The notes beneath the pieces were generated by a model. It was not told where the DNA came from. It searched no databases and saw only the letters and a list, made by a program, of their open reading frames with translations. Positions 35,956 to 49,834 of a DNA stretch of 64,000 nucleotides are shown piece after piece. Source of the DNA: Diprion similis (Eukaryota > Arthropoda > Insecta > Hymenoptera > Diprionidae); assembly GCF_021155765.1 (NCBI RefSeq), contig NC_060107.1, forward strand, positions 14,494,501-14,558,500, in the 5' to 3' direction. How positions within the stretch are numbered: the stretch's first letter is position 1; each line of letters opens with the position of its first letter. The translations under genes and the position numbers were made by a program.

Positions 35956-38900
35956 ATGGAGTCTATGGAGCCGCGCTTAGTTGCGCAAGCGTTGAATTAC
36001 CATGGGCAGCAGTTACAGAAGGTGTGGGAAGGGGAGCGGAACGAGAACGAATTGACCCTGCTAAACCTTAAGGAACCTAGTTTTGAGATTTACCAGCAGC
36101 GGCAAAAAACGCTTAGGTAAATATTGCAGGAGTTAAAAACTACAAACACGCAACTAACTATTCAGATTTATACAATTCAAAATTTTATTTGCAGTTTTAG
36201 TGATAGGGGTAAAAGATTGAAACTCCAGCAATTTATCGCTAAGAAGGCAGATGCGCTTTATGACAAAGCTAACTTGGACAAGCCTGCTCAACCAATCAAA
36301 CAAGACTTTGGCGATGAGGGTAAATATCAAAGTAGGAAAATTTTCATTACTATTTATAGGATAAAAGTAATTGTTCTGTTTGTGTGCATGATAAATTAAT
36401 CAAATCATGTTACTGATTTCTAGTTGAATTATTTTGCTATTTTTCTCACCCAAGTACAACTTCATTTTTTTAATCGAGATGCAATTTTAATTTTTTTATT
36501 CGTCTAATATTCTTCGGAACTTATTGCAGTAACTGATTCAAATTATTTTGAGACAATAAAAAAACTGTCCGAGTAATGTATATTACGTTGAATGGAATTT
36601 CTCGTAAATCTGAATGAACGAATAATGGATGAATGAATAAATACATACATTACGAACGAAAACAGAAGAATCATGTTCGTGTTACACACATGTTGAAATT
36701 TTTGTTTTAGAATATTATGCGACTATGCCAGGACTAGATTCTTTCGTTACGATGGAGAAATCGCAGAGGATTCGTAATTTTTTAGAGGTGAATAAAATAT
36801 CTTCTCTGTAAGAAAAAAAATTATAATTGTCTTTACGTTTTCATGGATTAATTATTTTTATTTTTATACTATTTCCAGAGTTTGGCCGTCGGTGATATTA
36901 TTTACTCGCAAGTTATGGGTAAAAGTGCTGCGGGTCTTCTGCTTAAAATTCTTTGCAACTGCAGCGACTGCCCTAGAGTAGTTACAGACCTTGGAGTAAA
37001 GGTATGTTCAATTTTCCTTAACTCTGGCAGAAATCTTCTATTGAAATGTACCCTGAAATTTTTTCTGGAATACCCAGACAAACTTTGATGAGTTCTAGAA
37101 AATTTAAGAAACGAGAGAAAACTGTAAAAAAAAATCTGTATTCGTGTAGATCATCTCTATGGCATTATATAACGCTGCGGGAAATTTTTATATAACAGTT
37201 TCTTCTTTTTTCTCAGTTTTTGATTTCGACGTCACGAACCATCCATCTATAATGTGCATTATTTCAATAACTAATGATATGTTGACAGGCTTTGATATTG
37301 AATACGGCCACAGTGCCGGCAGTGGACAAGAAGGGTGTTACACGGGGCTACATGGCCAACGATCTCGTCTGCGTCGCAGTGAGTGAGGTTAACGTTGAAG
37401 CGGAACGTGTCGTTGCCGTTATGAATGAACCTGCCCGAGAATCCCAAGCTCCGCACCCTCCTATGGGCCTTATTCATTCTGATGATCTTCCCGAAGCTTA
37501 CAAGTGAGTTGAACCTTGTCTACCATTCTCGATTGGTCATCGTATGGATTTAATTCACGTTTTGTTGATCCACTCATAATTTGCGATAACTCACGTTATC
37601 CGATCTATTGAGTCATACAAATAAGATTCACCATCAAAAGAATCACACACCCACTTACTAAATTGGCCATCAAGATTGGCAATCCGGGAATGTCCCGTAT
37701 TTGGGATCCTTAATGCGGTGTTGGCCATGGCAATATGGCATTGGATAAAGCAATTGGCTGATCGTTTTAGGCAAGTATATCAAATATCAAGGCAGAGAAA
37801 AGTTCGTGCAAGCTATGGGACTTTCATTTTTTTATATTGTTTTGATCTGTAGTTAAATACGTTATGAAAAACCTCGTATATAATTAAAAACAAAAACCAT
37901 GACAGTTATTGTGATATATTTACTACCGCAAGATCATTCAAGGATCCCAATGAGCTTATATAATGAAATCCGATACTGAATGTATTAAATGGTGGGGGAA
38001 GATGGGGAATTGAACTTTTCATGTAGCTTTGTTCTATTTCGTACTGGTACTAGGAATCATTCAACAAAAATCGTCGGTTCGTGTAGTAATGAAAATTTCC
38101 CCATTGCCAATCTTACAAGGATTAACCAAATCATTACCTTCTGACTGATCGAAATAAATTTCATAACATCACAGTTAACTTTGAGTTTGAAACTAGTTGC
38201 CTATTTACGTTGAATCATTAAAATAACTCGGTTTTGGGTAGCAAGAACACATATTTTGAAAAACAAAGACAAAATGAAACCATCGTTATGTTCTAAATCT
38301 TATACTACTATCAGGTAATACCGTGGTACATATTAATTTAATATATTCTTCAGTTAAACATATGTAAAGAATGATGGTGAAAAGAAAATTGATGTTTTGA
38401 GTGCATTGAGAGATGTAAAAAGGATGTACGCGGGGTTAATTCTCGTTTCCGCCTAATCTGCAAATAACTAATCATTGAAGGTAAATCAGATTTGACTCGT
38501 TTGACACGTTTTTATGAATCTAGGTGCCAGATCCTCTCTCTGTTGCATAAAAAGTGTTGGTAGTCAGTATGACGATGAATATATAATGTGATACAAACGA
38601 TTCAGACAAGTGGCTCTGTATTACCGCACATGTATTATCTACGTTTACGATATATTACTACTATCAAAAAGTGATAAAGCACCAGCCAGACTATGTCAAA
38701 TGACACCAAAATGTCTTTTGAAGTTGAATTTCCAGTGTGAGATGCAGATTCTCAGATGCTATAGTCTGAGCACCACACGGTAGGTATAACCATAAAATAT
38801 GGTTGTTTGATCCCTGATTATAATTACACTACATGTTTTTTTACGCTATCACTCATGTGTCAAAAAATATGTTTATTAATTTCTTCAATAATCACACTGC

Positions 38901-41900
38901 CAGTTATTTCATACTTAATTTATGTGCAGTAGACTTTCCTATTTCACCTAATTTGTTGTTACGTTAATTATCATACAATGAGTTGGAAAAGAAACTTTAA
39001 TTGAGTATTAATTATGACTCTGATGATGTAGAAATGAAACACAAAACTTTCTTTGTATCATTTCGCTTTTTACTTTTATGTGTTCAATTTCATAACATCG
39101 AGTATTGTTGGGATTTATTCGCGGAGTGAAAAAAAATTAGTAAATTCAAAAACTCCTTGTTCTTCTTTTTAAAAACATCAAGTTCATATAATTTTTTTTC
39201 TCTTTTCATACTGCTTCTGAATAATTTTTTCGACACTATGACAAAATCGTTATTTGTTTATTCAATTTAATTTCTATCTTCAGAGAAGTAAAAATAATCA
39301 AAGAAAACAAATAAGGTGTCTATTATATTTCGAAAAGGGAGCAAACAACTAGAGCCCTAGTCTTCTATTATTCCAAAAGTTCCTAATGAAACTGCGCTCA
39401 ACCTTAAATGATTAATGCCTAATTTAAACTTACAGCTTTTATTGACAAAATAAAAACCCGATGTCATTCAAATTGACACTGAACAAAGCGCAAAACAGGC
39501 AAAAGCGTTCTGCACGTCTAAGTAAATTTTTTTGTGGTCGACCTTGGAAGACAAAAAATACTCACGGTGTGGCTACCACCTCCTATACCTATAGGGCTAT
39601 GCAATTTGTTTTATCGCACCAAACAGGCAAACCAAAACAAACAAAAAAAAACATCTAAACCAAAAATCATCGTTGATGATAATAGGCTGTGTGCTTTTGT
39701 GTTCAGGAAAAAAAAAACTATGATTACAAAAATGTGATACAAAAACCTATAAATAAATCGTCTTAGCCATTGAGAAAGGTGAGGCATTAGTTCATGTTAT
39801 AATGAGGTTCTACCATTATAAGGTCTAAGCTAAGAAATTGTCAATTATCATAAAAGCAACAATAGCTTCAAAGTAATATGTTTCTATCGAATCCCCTCGG
39901 TGTTTGTATGGTCTATTCTTATTTTTTAAAAGTACGGATTTAGAAATGGCATCTTTTTTTGTATACTTTCTATGAATATTAATAGAAAAAAGCTGGCAAT
40001 ATGTAAAATATATATTTTTTAAGTGGCCACTTCATTCACATCAGAGTTTGGGAGGTGTTAACAGCAAAATAGACTAAAGAAAGTGAAGAAATACATTGAA
40101 ATCTGTAATTGAGGAATTTGTAACGTATCAGTAATAGAGACCAATCTATTATTTCTGAAGAATAGAAAATTTTTGTAACGCATATAGACTGAAAGAAAGA
40201 CGGAAAAGTCTTTCGCATGTGTGCAAATACCCTCTGGATTTTTTTGGGCAAGCCCTGGAATGTACTATAAAAAAGAGCAACGAACGGAAAGCCCGAAATG
40301 ATTCTTAAATGCGAGTGAATAAATGAATTGGAGGCTGTGAAAATGCAAGACCAAGGATTAATAGGTCGAAGGCATGTTGATTGCAAGAGCCATTGGAGGC
40401 AGATGACGCTATATTCAGTCTATATGGTTACCAATGTCGAAGTTTAACTGTTGAAAGATTTCATTTGAATCCGTTTTCTCTGGTGGTCGGCTCGTGATGC
40501 ATACATACAAAAACGAATAAAACTTTGAATCTCGTTTTTGTGATCTAGGAAATTTATGGACAACAAGGGACAGAGTTATGAAACGATGTTGGAGAGTAGC
40601 ACTGGCTTCAACAACCCCAACAACACTAAATATCTTTGCAACTTGATGGGTCTTGCACAAGAAAATCATTCCAACATGGTTGGACTCAGGTAAAATGCTT
40701 TTTTTTTCAGTTTGTGAAAAGCAATTTCTTTCGATTGAGAAAAAAAATCGTACTGTAGACAGATTTTCGAAGGGCTAATCCCCCTTGAATTGTGGTATAA
40801 CCACATCACTTTTATTTCTTCTGCAGTACCTTGAAATCCTATTCAATAATCATCAATTCCTGAAATCTTTGAAATTTCACGAAATCTGTGTAAGCCTTGA
40901 ATCCTGATAGAATAATTGGAAATTCTATAAAATCATTTGAAATTATCGGAAACTTTGGAATATTATGTAATCTCTTAAATTTGCGACATCTTATAAAATC
41001 TCGCAAAATCATATAAAAACTTTTGCAATATAAAAAAATCATTTAAAATCTCTTGAAATATTTACCACTTTGGAATTCTTTAAATATTTACCACTTTGGA
41101 ATTCTTTAAATCTTGAAAAGAAATTTTTCTTTTTATAGTTTCATTTCTTACCTACTATTTTAAATGTATATGCGCTGTTCTAATGTTGAATTTATTTATT
41201 GAATCGATAACATCGAGTTAATGAGCGTAACACTATGATCTTGGCACTATTTTAAAAAAGTATTCCAAATTGTACTTCTATTGTAAAAATGGCCCTTCCT
41301 CAGGGTGTATTTAGTTTGACAATCCAGCGTTCTTTTTTCACGTAGGGAAAGATTCCCTGAGTCTGAATATGCCAATGAGTTGAGACAGACGCAGGCCAGT
41401 AAGTGGGCATTCCGAAGTGTCGCCGAAGGCATAGATCACTTCAAGACTGGGCGTCACACCGAAGCTTTCCAATGCCTGAACAAAGCTTTGACTGTAGATC
41501 CCCGAAACGTTGAAGGACTGGTGGCTCGAGGGGCACTGTGAGTTTGATGATCGAACAGCTTAGACTTTTTTCTGCGAAAGATTGACTCCATTTAGACAGT
41601 CGCTTTGCGTTTATCCCCAGGTACGCCAACGGTGGAAGCTTTAAGAAAGCAATCGACGATTTTGAGACCGCCTTAAAGCTCAACCAAACCCATGCAAACG
41701 CTCGTAAATACATGGCCGAAACACTTGTGGCGTTGGGTCGGAGTTACGAGGATGAAAACAATTTCGAAGAAGCTCGAAAGGCCTACGAGAATTGTTTGGC
41801 AATAGCACCTTACCACGAGGAAGCGAGAAATTCCATTGAGTACATAAAAACTAAAACACTGACAGTCGGGCTGAATCCTTTGGATACGTTTAAGACTTTT

Positions 41901-44900
41901 GAAACCGAAGAAGTACCCGAAAACAAAACAAAAGAGAAGAAGAAACGCAAAAAGGAGAGAAAGTCCCGTTCAAAGAAAAGACAGAGGTGGAGTTCAAGCT
42001 CCAGTTCATCTTCCAGTGGCTCGTCTAGCTCCTCGAGCTCAGACTCGAGCAGCTCCTCATCGTCTGGTACTTCTAGGTCTGGATCAAGGTCCCCGAGTCG
42101 CAAAAGAAAGCACAAGAAAGATCACCGCGGATCTTTGTCACCGCTTAGCAAACGCATGGCTCAATACAATAATCCACCTGCTGCCATTGTCGCGGCTCAC
42201 GATGCCGCTGTTCCCTTACCCTATACAGGTTCTAGGGACAAGTCGGACGACTACGAAACCAAAGTGCGAAAGTTCTTGGAGCAAACTAAGGACGACTCTG
42301 ACTACGAAGACAAGGTAATGTCGTAGTTTGAGATGTAAAAATTCCAGTGGTATGCCTCAAATTTCATAAAAACTTTATTCAAATCAGTTCTTAACTTTAT
42401 TGTCGTATTGAAGACGTTATAATTTGCCATTGTTAACAGAAGATACAGTGTACCAATACCATATGCTCCTTGACGGAAAAATACTTCTGACTTTATTTTT
42501 TAACGAGTTTCAGGGAATAATAATTTACAATGCTTTTTTAGAATTAGTCAAAGTTTTTAAAATCATTCGGAATATTGTCAAAAGAATGCTACGAAATATT
42601 TTACCGTGAGGGAATTGATATACTTGTAAATGAAATTTGAGATATTGACTGGGATTTCTTGCAACTCGGTAGTAAAAATCATGGAGAATAATGCTACTTT
42701 ATTAGGTACGGAAGTTTTTGGAGGAGACTGCTCGCTGGAAGAGAGAACGGGAGAAAGATAAAAAGCACTCGGAGAGTGAGAAAATGAAGAAAAAGAAGAA
42801 GAAAGAGAAGAAGGGAAAGGATAAAGACAAAGATGATAAGAAAACTAGAAAGAAAAAGAAGAAGGAAGAGCGTAAGAAACGCAAGAGCAAAGACAAACTC
42901 GAACGCGACTTGGAAGCCCTTCGGAAATCTTCGCTCCCCGATCTAGAACAGCTTGAATCAAAACTGAGCGCCTACTACGCGAAAGTTGAAAAAGAAACGG
43001 CTGTATTGAAGAGGTGAGAAATTATTTATTTATTGAGGCATGGCTTTCGCGATCATTCACACATACCTTTTCAGTTATTTTTACGATCTTAGGCTAGGAA
43101 ATGTATCAAAATTCTCTTAAGTTTTTAAAATCGCCCCTGATTATCCAACGTTACCCTGTAAAATCTAGAAGTCTAGAAAATTTTATATTGTTTCACAGAT
43201 GAATTTTGAACAAATTTGCATTTTGCAGTTTTGTGTTTTGATAGTGAAATATGGTGGAACTTTGGAGTATACTAATATTTTTTTGTCAAGTTTGGTTGAT
43301 TGTAATATTGTAACAAAGCGAAGTTACAGGATTAAAAAAAAAAAAACAAAAAAAAAAAATAAAACTACAGAACCACCGCTATGAGCACTTTATTTTCCAG
43401 CTCGATGTCATCTGCATCAGCCAAATAATTTCTAATACGAACTGATCAGGATCTTGTGAATGATTTTTGTCTAATTGAATTTATCAAAGTTCTCCCTCAT
43501 AAACTGAGGTGCAATTTTGTATAGAGGAAATGAATACAAGAAGTGTCCGACAAAACTTTGCTAAACTTATGGTATCGATATTTTGAGATTAAGGTAAAAA
43601 ATGTCAACAAAAAATCTGGTAACATTAATTCTCCGCCTTACATGCTGTATTTTATAATGTTTCTACCGTCCAATACTGAGCTATTGTGAAAACTCTTTGT
43701 TTTTAGAGAAAAGTAGCTTCTGTCTTCTCAATTATCAAGGGAAATACCGCAAAAATGGATCCAATTCAGCGACACCAATTGCAAACGGTTGTTTTTTCAT
43801 AGGCAATATTGAAATACGAGCTTGTTCGAAAGCAAAAAAATATTTAAAATATGAGCGAAAACGTAAAACAAAAGAAAGGAACAACTTGTACTTCAAATTT
43901 CAAAGAATTCTTCACGTTTTGAAGTACACTTACTACTACTACTACCTGCAAACAGAATGGAACTCGGAAATCGACACACCGAATTTGTAAAATTGTTGAT
44001 AATTTTCAATCGGTGGAATGTGTAGATCGGTTTAATGATATAGCTTTTCCCAATAGCAACGCAGAGAAACTTGCTGAAAGCACACGTAGAGAAGAGGAAA
44101 TTCGTAGAGAAAGAGAACGAGAAAGGGAGAGAGACGAAGCTGCTAAAGCCTATCATGAACGAGAGCCAAGGGCGCCGCTGACTGCGCAACAACGCAAAGG
44201 TGATAGAAATAACAGCAAAAATTTTTAATATTCGTTAGTCTGAAATTTCATGGGCAGCAAAATGCTGCCGCTATATTTTTCCACCTACTTCTCGGCCAAT
44301 AGGAATGTTGTTTTTTTTTTTTTTCTTGAGTTTAGAGTTTGTTTTGTAGGGACTGCAGGTAGCGCTTCCCTGCTTTATTGGATTCCTATTGGTCAAAAAC
44401 TCAGCATCATTTTACTCTTTGTGAAAATCCAGCCTTAAGCATCGCATTAACCCGCATTTTTTTCGAATTCTTACGTTGCAGATATTCAAAGGAAACCAAT
44501 TACAGATATATTTGAGCAAGAAGCTCAGCTGATTCATCCAGAAACAAAATTAACGTTGGATACAGCTGCTCTCAACGCCAAATGGAAGGCTGCCCAGGCG
44601 GCTAGATACGTCAACAAGTAAGTGTCAGATACTAGAAAGATCCGCTCACACGGAACTCAATATTACGAGAATATTGCAGTAACGTAATGTTGCACAGTGT
44701 TAAATATTCTAAAATCATGTCACGATGTTCTGCACTGTTGCAAAATCATCGCCGCAACTCAACTTTACACAATTTTAAGTACAATTCCAGATGAGATTTA
44801 CAAGCTTGTGCAATGATGCAGACACCGTACAGCCATAATTTGATGAACTTCCTTACATTGCGGCAATACATCTGCAATATTTCAGCAATATTGCTTACCA

Positions 44901-46659
44901 ATGGTAATGTTAATGAAAATTCTATACAGTGACGATTTCGGGGTATGTTTCAGACAAAAAGAAGCGCACGTGCAGAAGTGGCAGGACATTCAACCGGATA
45001 AAAAGCCGCCACTTAAGTTAGACAGCGACGAAGATGGAGATAACGAGCACGAAGAAAAGCTACAGAGAGCGGCACTGGAGAAATCGTTGAACATAAGAAA
45101 GCAAATGCAACGTGAATTGGCCGAAAAAAGAGCCACAACGCAGCCGTTGGTTCAGCCAACACCGCCGCCTCCGCTGCCAAAGGAACCGCCGCTACCGAAA
45201 CAGGTTCCAGTCAAGTACCCGACTCCCCAGCCCCAAAACAAATTCCAGTCTTATAAAGAGGCCTCGCTGTCCACTTTGCCATCTTCTCTGCCCTCGAGTA
45301 AATTCTCCTCTGGTGCACTCGGCGGTAAGTTCCAGCCGATCGGTCAAACGAACAGCGGCAATGTCCATCCGCCAGAACCGCCTGGTCCTCGACCGCCGGC
45401 TGCGAAAACTCACAGCAGCCAAGCGAAGGGTCCGAGAACCGATTCAGACAGTGAAAACGACCGCCGGAGGCGCGGTGACATGAAGAAGCGAGAGTCTCTT
45501 GGTCGAGGCGGCGGTGGTGGTGGCGGTGGAACGGCCGGTGACGGGAATTCGAAGAGAATAAGTCGCGACCGCCCTGCTAAGCGGAATACGCGAAGTCGAT
45601 CACGCAGTGGATCGAGTTCTGGATCGTCGCGGTCGCGGTCTGGCAGACGATCGCGGTCCAGGTCGTACTCGGGGCGTAGATCCGGTAGCTACGAGCGTAA
45701 ATATAGCCGCTCGCCGTCCGGTTCGTACAGCAGATCGAGGTCCAGGTCGCGGTCACGGTCCTACACGAGAAGCCGTAGCCGCAGCAGGTCGGGAGACCGC
45801 GGTTACTATAGGAAACGGCAGTTCAGACCGTACAACAACAGAGGAACATACTACAAGCCGCGGTTCCAGGGTTTCAACAACCAGAACCATCGGGGCGGTG
45901 GAAACTTCCAGAACAGGAACAGGTTCTACAACAACAACCAGCACAACAACCGTTTCGGAAACCGGCGAGGCGGAGGCTTCAACAACCGCGGAGGTGGTCG
46001 CGGTAGGGGCGGGGGAAACAGGGGTGGCCGATTTTTCCACGGTAAACAAAACTTCCGGGACTTCCGGGACCGGCGAGACTTCAGGGACAGGCGAGGATCG
46101 TCGCGCGATAGATACAGCGACAGAAGCTACTCACCCGATCCGATGCGAAAGGTAGACGAGGCCAAAGAGAAGATAAACAAGATGCTCGAGGGCGGGAACG
46201 AGGCCGGGGATCGGGAGAGAGACTCCCAGCGGGATAGAGAGAGGGAGCGAGGCGAGCAGCAGGGTGGCGGGGGCTCCGGCCTCCCGCAAGGCAAAAGACA
46301 GGACGGCCCTCTGAGCGAGGGGGAGGAGAGGGACGATGATGACTACGAGAGGTGGGGGGAAGGGGAGGGGGGCGAGTCAGCTAACAACAAGGTTGGTTAG
46401 GTAGGCTTTCGCAGAGTATGTAAAGAGCAGAGAAAAACGCCTCCGCGCTCTACCATCGCGATCCGAACTCTACCAGCCGAGTGATCATCTAACTATCGTT
46501 TGTTGCCAGAACGACGACGACGACCATGACGACGAGGCTTTCCCACCCGGTACCACTGGCGACGCTAGCCTGGAAGGAAAGGATATCTTCATTGAGCGAA
46601 TGAAGCAACGAAGCAAGAATGTTTTAATGCAGAGAGCCCTCGCAGCCAAGATCTGGTAG
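35956..46659 (+). CDS. TTC14: TTC14 homologue with long RS/RGG-rich C-terminus
   Basis: TTC14 is a TPR protein linked to RNA processing. Coding exons are 35956-36116, 36195-36319, 36711-36787, 36879-37001, 37289-37503, 40549-40689, 41346-41537, 41621-42314, 42706-43013, 44057-44199, 44482-44617, 44954-46391 and 46510-46659. Phases fit and give 1300 residues, against about 770 in human TTC14. An S1-like domain spans about 118-212 ([20 protein letters not shown]). TPRs follow at about 290-400 ([40 protein letters not shown]). Then come a Ser/Lys-rich section, a Lys-rich stretch (42780-42890), an unknown block ([19 protein letters not shown]), Pro-rich, RS (about 45590-45790) and RGG/Asn-rich (about 45800-46050) parts. 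The TPR-S1 half is certain. That the tail belongs to the same transcript is inferred from continuous phase. A 3 kb intron splits the S1 and TPR parts. Confidence 0.88.
41061..41112 (+). repeat. Two tandem 26-bp units in a TTC14 intron
   Basis: TTTACCACTTTGGAATTCTT is repeated with a 26-base period at 41061 and 41087. It lies at the end of a 200-base stretch (about 40830-41060) of degenerate GAAATCTTNTAAAATC-like units. Confidence 0.7.
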
Positions 46660-49600
46660 ACAACAGACCGACACACTTGTAACTCCACCGCCGCCTCGCC
46701 TCACCCCGCCTTCTCGCCCACTCTCATTTTGACTATATTCTGCCGATGCCGAGCAAGAGAGCCTCCCATAACAGAGGAAGCGATTAGTCACCTTTGCTAT
46801 GAGTTCTCAAAGACCGTGAACAAAACACACCTTAACTCAAACGACGCAGAGTAACACTGGAAAATATTCCCGCCTTCATTCATCGTTCATTTTTTCCTTT
46901 ATTTCATATTCTCGTTCTCTAGCACTCAAACAGCTCGTTAAAACTTTTATCGTCATACTTAAAAAAATGGAAAACACTTCCGTTGCTGCGATATTTAATA
47001 CTCTGTATGGGTTTTTCGTCAAACGCGATTATATTATATTCTTATGTTATTACAGGGAAAGTATTTCCATGCATTGAATCCGAATCAAAACAAAGTAACA
47101 AAAAAGTCCAGACACAATCATTATTTTTCTATTTTAGTTTTATGATCATTTCAAGACCTCATTTTAATACTCGTTCGAACAGATTTTTTTCTTCGTCATT
47201 CGTTTTCGGGAAAAAGTTTTGCTTGTCATTGCTTCGTTTTTTTTTTTTTTTTGAATCACCAATCTTCTCTAATGCAACAAGATTATTTAGATGATACAGC
47301 CTGCTTGGGGCAAATAATATTGTTACACTAATTCAGAAGCTTTCTCGAGTGAAAAAACCACGGACGAATGAACCTTTGACACGAAGACAGCGGAATGTAA
47401 CCGAAATCAAATATTAATCTGCCCGATTGGAATTTACACTCGTTCATTTTTTTGTCCGTTCTATCATATTTCGTGATTTTACTTTTTTCAATTTCTCATG
47501 TTGAGATTTTCATTTTTCGTATTAATTCCGCAGAGATTCCTGCGTTGTTTTATGTAATTATGCCTGTCGAGTATGTTGCCAAAATGAGGCCGTTTGGGGG
47601 AACACACGAGTCTGTCTCCGACTTGAATAATTGTAAAACTCGAAAGCGTTCGTTTTACCTTTCAGAACATTGATTGATACCATCCAATGATCGAAATAGT
47701 TTCCAAAACTTCCGATTGAGCATGGTGAATTTCCGGGCACTTAACAACTAAGCGACTAAACCTGACTTGCTCGTTATTTTTTTTTCTTGTGTATATTTCT
47801 CCTTTCCTGTCGAATTACCCATTTGACGAAATTACGATTCAAATCGGTGTAATATTATAATTACCATAATAAATGGCGAATAGAATTTACGATATACATA
47901 TGTAATCACAATTTATTGTAAAAAAAACTTGAAGAAAATAACATCTAACAAAAAGACTTGAAAGCCTCTCAAAATATATATCACACATAATACCAACTTC
48001 TTGCACACCGGCAATATTTAGTCCCAATGACCATTCAGAGTTGCTTCAATTCTTCCATTTTCATCAAATATTCTCCGTACCTACGTTCTTTGCTCTCGTT
48101 ACCTAATATTACTCAATTAAGAACCTTTATTACTGCTACACTTATTTATACTTGCTGCGTGAGCCCTGAAAAGTTTAGAATTGTATAATTTGCACAGAGC
48201 GTGAAAATATAGTAGCGGTAGGAAAAAAAATTAGAATATGTCTAGAAGAATGATCTTAATTAAGGTAAGTAGAATATTACATATATAGTAAGATTTTATT
48301 TACTATTGTGCATTCAAAGGAGAAACCGTTATCTCATAGTTTAATATATTTACATTATTAATAATAACAAGGAATGTTGTAAGGTTTATGGGTCACATGA
48401 GATAAAAAATTAACTCCGGTAAATTCGGATTCTTAAAACAGGCTGACTGCGGTAATTTGTCATCGTACTGTGTATTCAGCTGATCGTTTTAGGTCAATTT
48501 AGCAAATGTCAAGTCACAGAAAATATCGAACGAGCTATTAGACTCTCGTTGTGACATTAAAGTTAATGTAAAGTAAAATATACAGTCAAAACACACTTTT
48601 TAAACCTAATACGATCTAGTAAATATTCTTAAGGGGATGCCTTGGTCCATTTCGACGCTGACGTATATATTTTCAAATATCTAAATCCACGTATCGCAAA
48701 CGTGAGAAAGGGCCTGACATTTGAGATTCTGTTAGCAATTCTGAGCAAAAACACTCCAATACATTCTCAACAAAAATCTTTCAAAATCATACAGTACGTA
48801 GCTATAGTACTCGGCCGTAACTCCCTAGCGTTTGGGAGTTTCCCCACATGGTTAACGAGAAAATTAACTTCAAACATGAATTTTTTTATGCTCGGACTTT
48901 TATGAAGGATGTGATGAGCCATTGCGCTTAAGATTGGAAAAAATTAGTTGGGAGATATAGTTGAGGAAACAACTGTTGAAACTTTGGAGAATATATTCAT
49001 GAAGTTGTATAAAAAATTTGAATCGCTTCGTCTCTGTCAATTATTTTAGTAATCAACACAATCTTGAACAAATCCGCCAATTTATCTGTTTTGCAGGCCG
49101 TAGTGCGGCTGTCGGAGAAAACCGACTGAGCGCCGGAAATGGTTCTAACAACGTTAGTGAATTAACGCTTCCGGAACTTTGACCTTTTTACTGTGAAACG
49201 ATTGCGATGGTTAAAATCTGAAATCTTTGTTGAAGCTTCCTATTCATACAATCAAAATGTTCGATTATATTGTTTTTCTTATTGCAGGTTTAAGCTGGCT
49301 TTGAGTGCTTGCTGTACTCGATTGCGCTGTAAACTTGGATTTCTTCATATCTCCCAACATCTGAGTTCATCGATCTCAATCGCGAAAAAAGCCAAAAAAG
49401 CCAAATTCTATATGCGGTTTTGAATAAAAAGTATGCTAAAACATTTTGGTATTACCGCAAATAAAGAAATGGCTTGAAATCTACGAAATAGCAAAAGTAT
49501 GGAGATATCTAAATCTACGTCGCAATTGAATATAGAATCTTCAATACAACTGTTGTGTAACAAGAAAGCCCGCCTCGATAACGTTTACCATCTGGCTAAT

Positions 49601-49834
49601 AAATTATAATTTTTCATGATGGATTCTAAGCTTAGTCGTAAGTCAGTCTAATTTAATCACATTAGGAAAATAATCAGTTACATCATGTTTGGTCATCTCC
49701 AGGGTTGTTGCCTTTACGTTTCACTATATACCACCATCAATTATTTGGTAATTAATTATTATAGTTAATTACACACATTTGGTTGATGTAAAAACAAAGT
49801 ATCCACATACTGTGTTTTTTTGTATCTAATGTAT
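46660..49834. other. TTC14 3' UTR and intergenic DNA before MPDU1
   Basis: AT-rich sequence follows the TTC14 stop. A plausible TTC14 poly(A) signal is at 47868. From about 48620 to 49530 the composition changes, and short inverted matches occur (GTTGGGAGATATAG near 48949 against ATCTCCCAAC near 49348). These suggest an old repeat, but ends could not be defined. No gene was recognised. Confidence 0.5.
47868..47873 (+). terminator. Candidate poly(A) signal of TTC14
   Basis: AATAAA lies about 1.2 kb after the TTC14 stop codon, and the sequence downstream is AT-rich. Other A/T-rich hexamers occur, so the true 3' end is uncertain. Confidence 0.35.

Noticed and set aside
46385-46400. TTC14 ending in NNKVG at a stop codon within the long exon
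   Set aside because: A donor (AAG then GTTGGT) at 46392 and the acceptor TTGCCAG at 46509 continue the frame into an acidic, protein-like last exon; the stop is probably intronic, although intron retention is possible.
48642-49423. Plus-strand ORFs of 87 and 76 residues after TTC14
   Set aside because: They lie in repeat-like DNA with no domain and no splice continuity.
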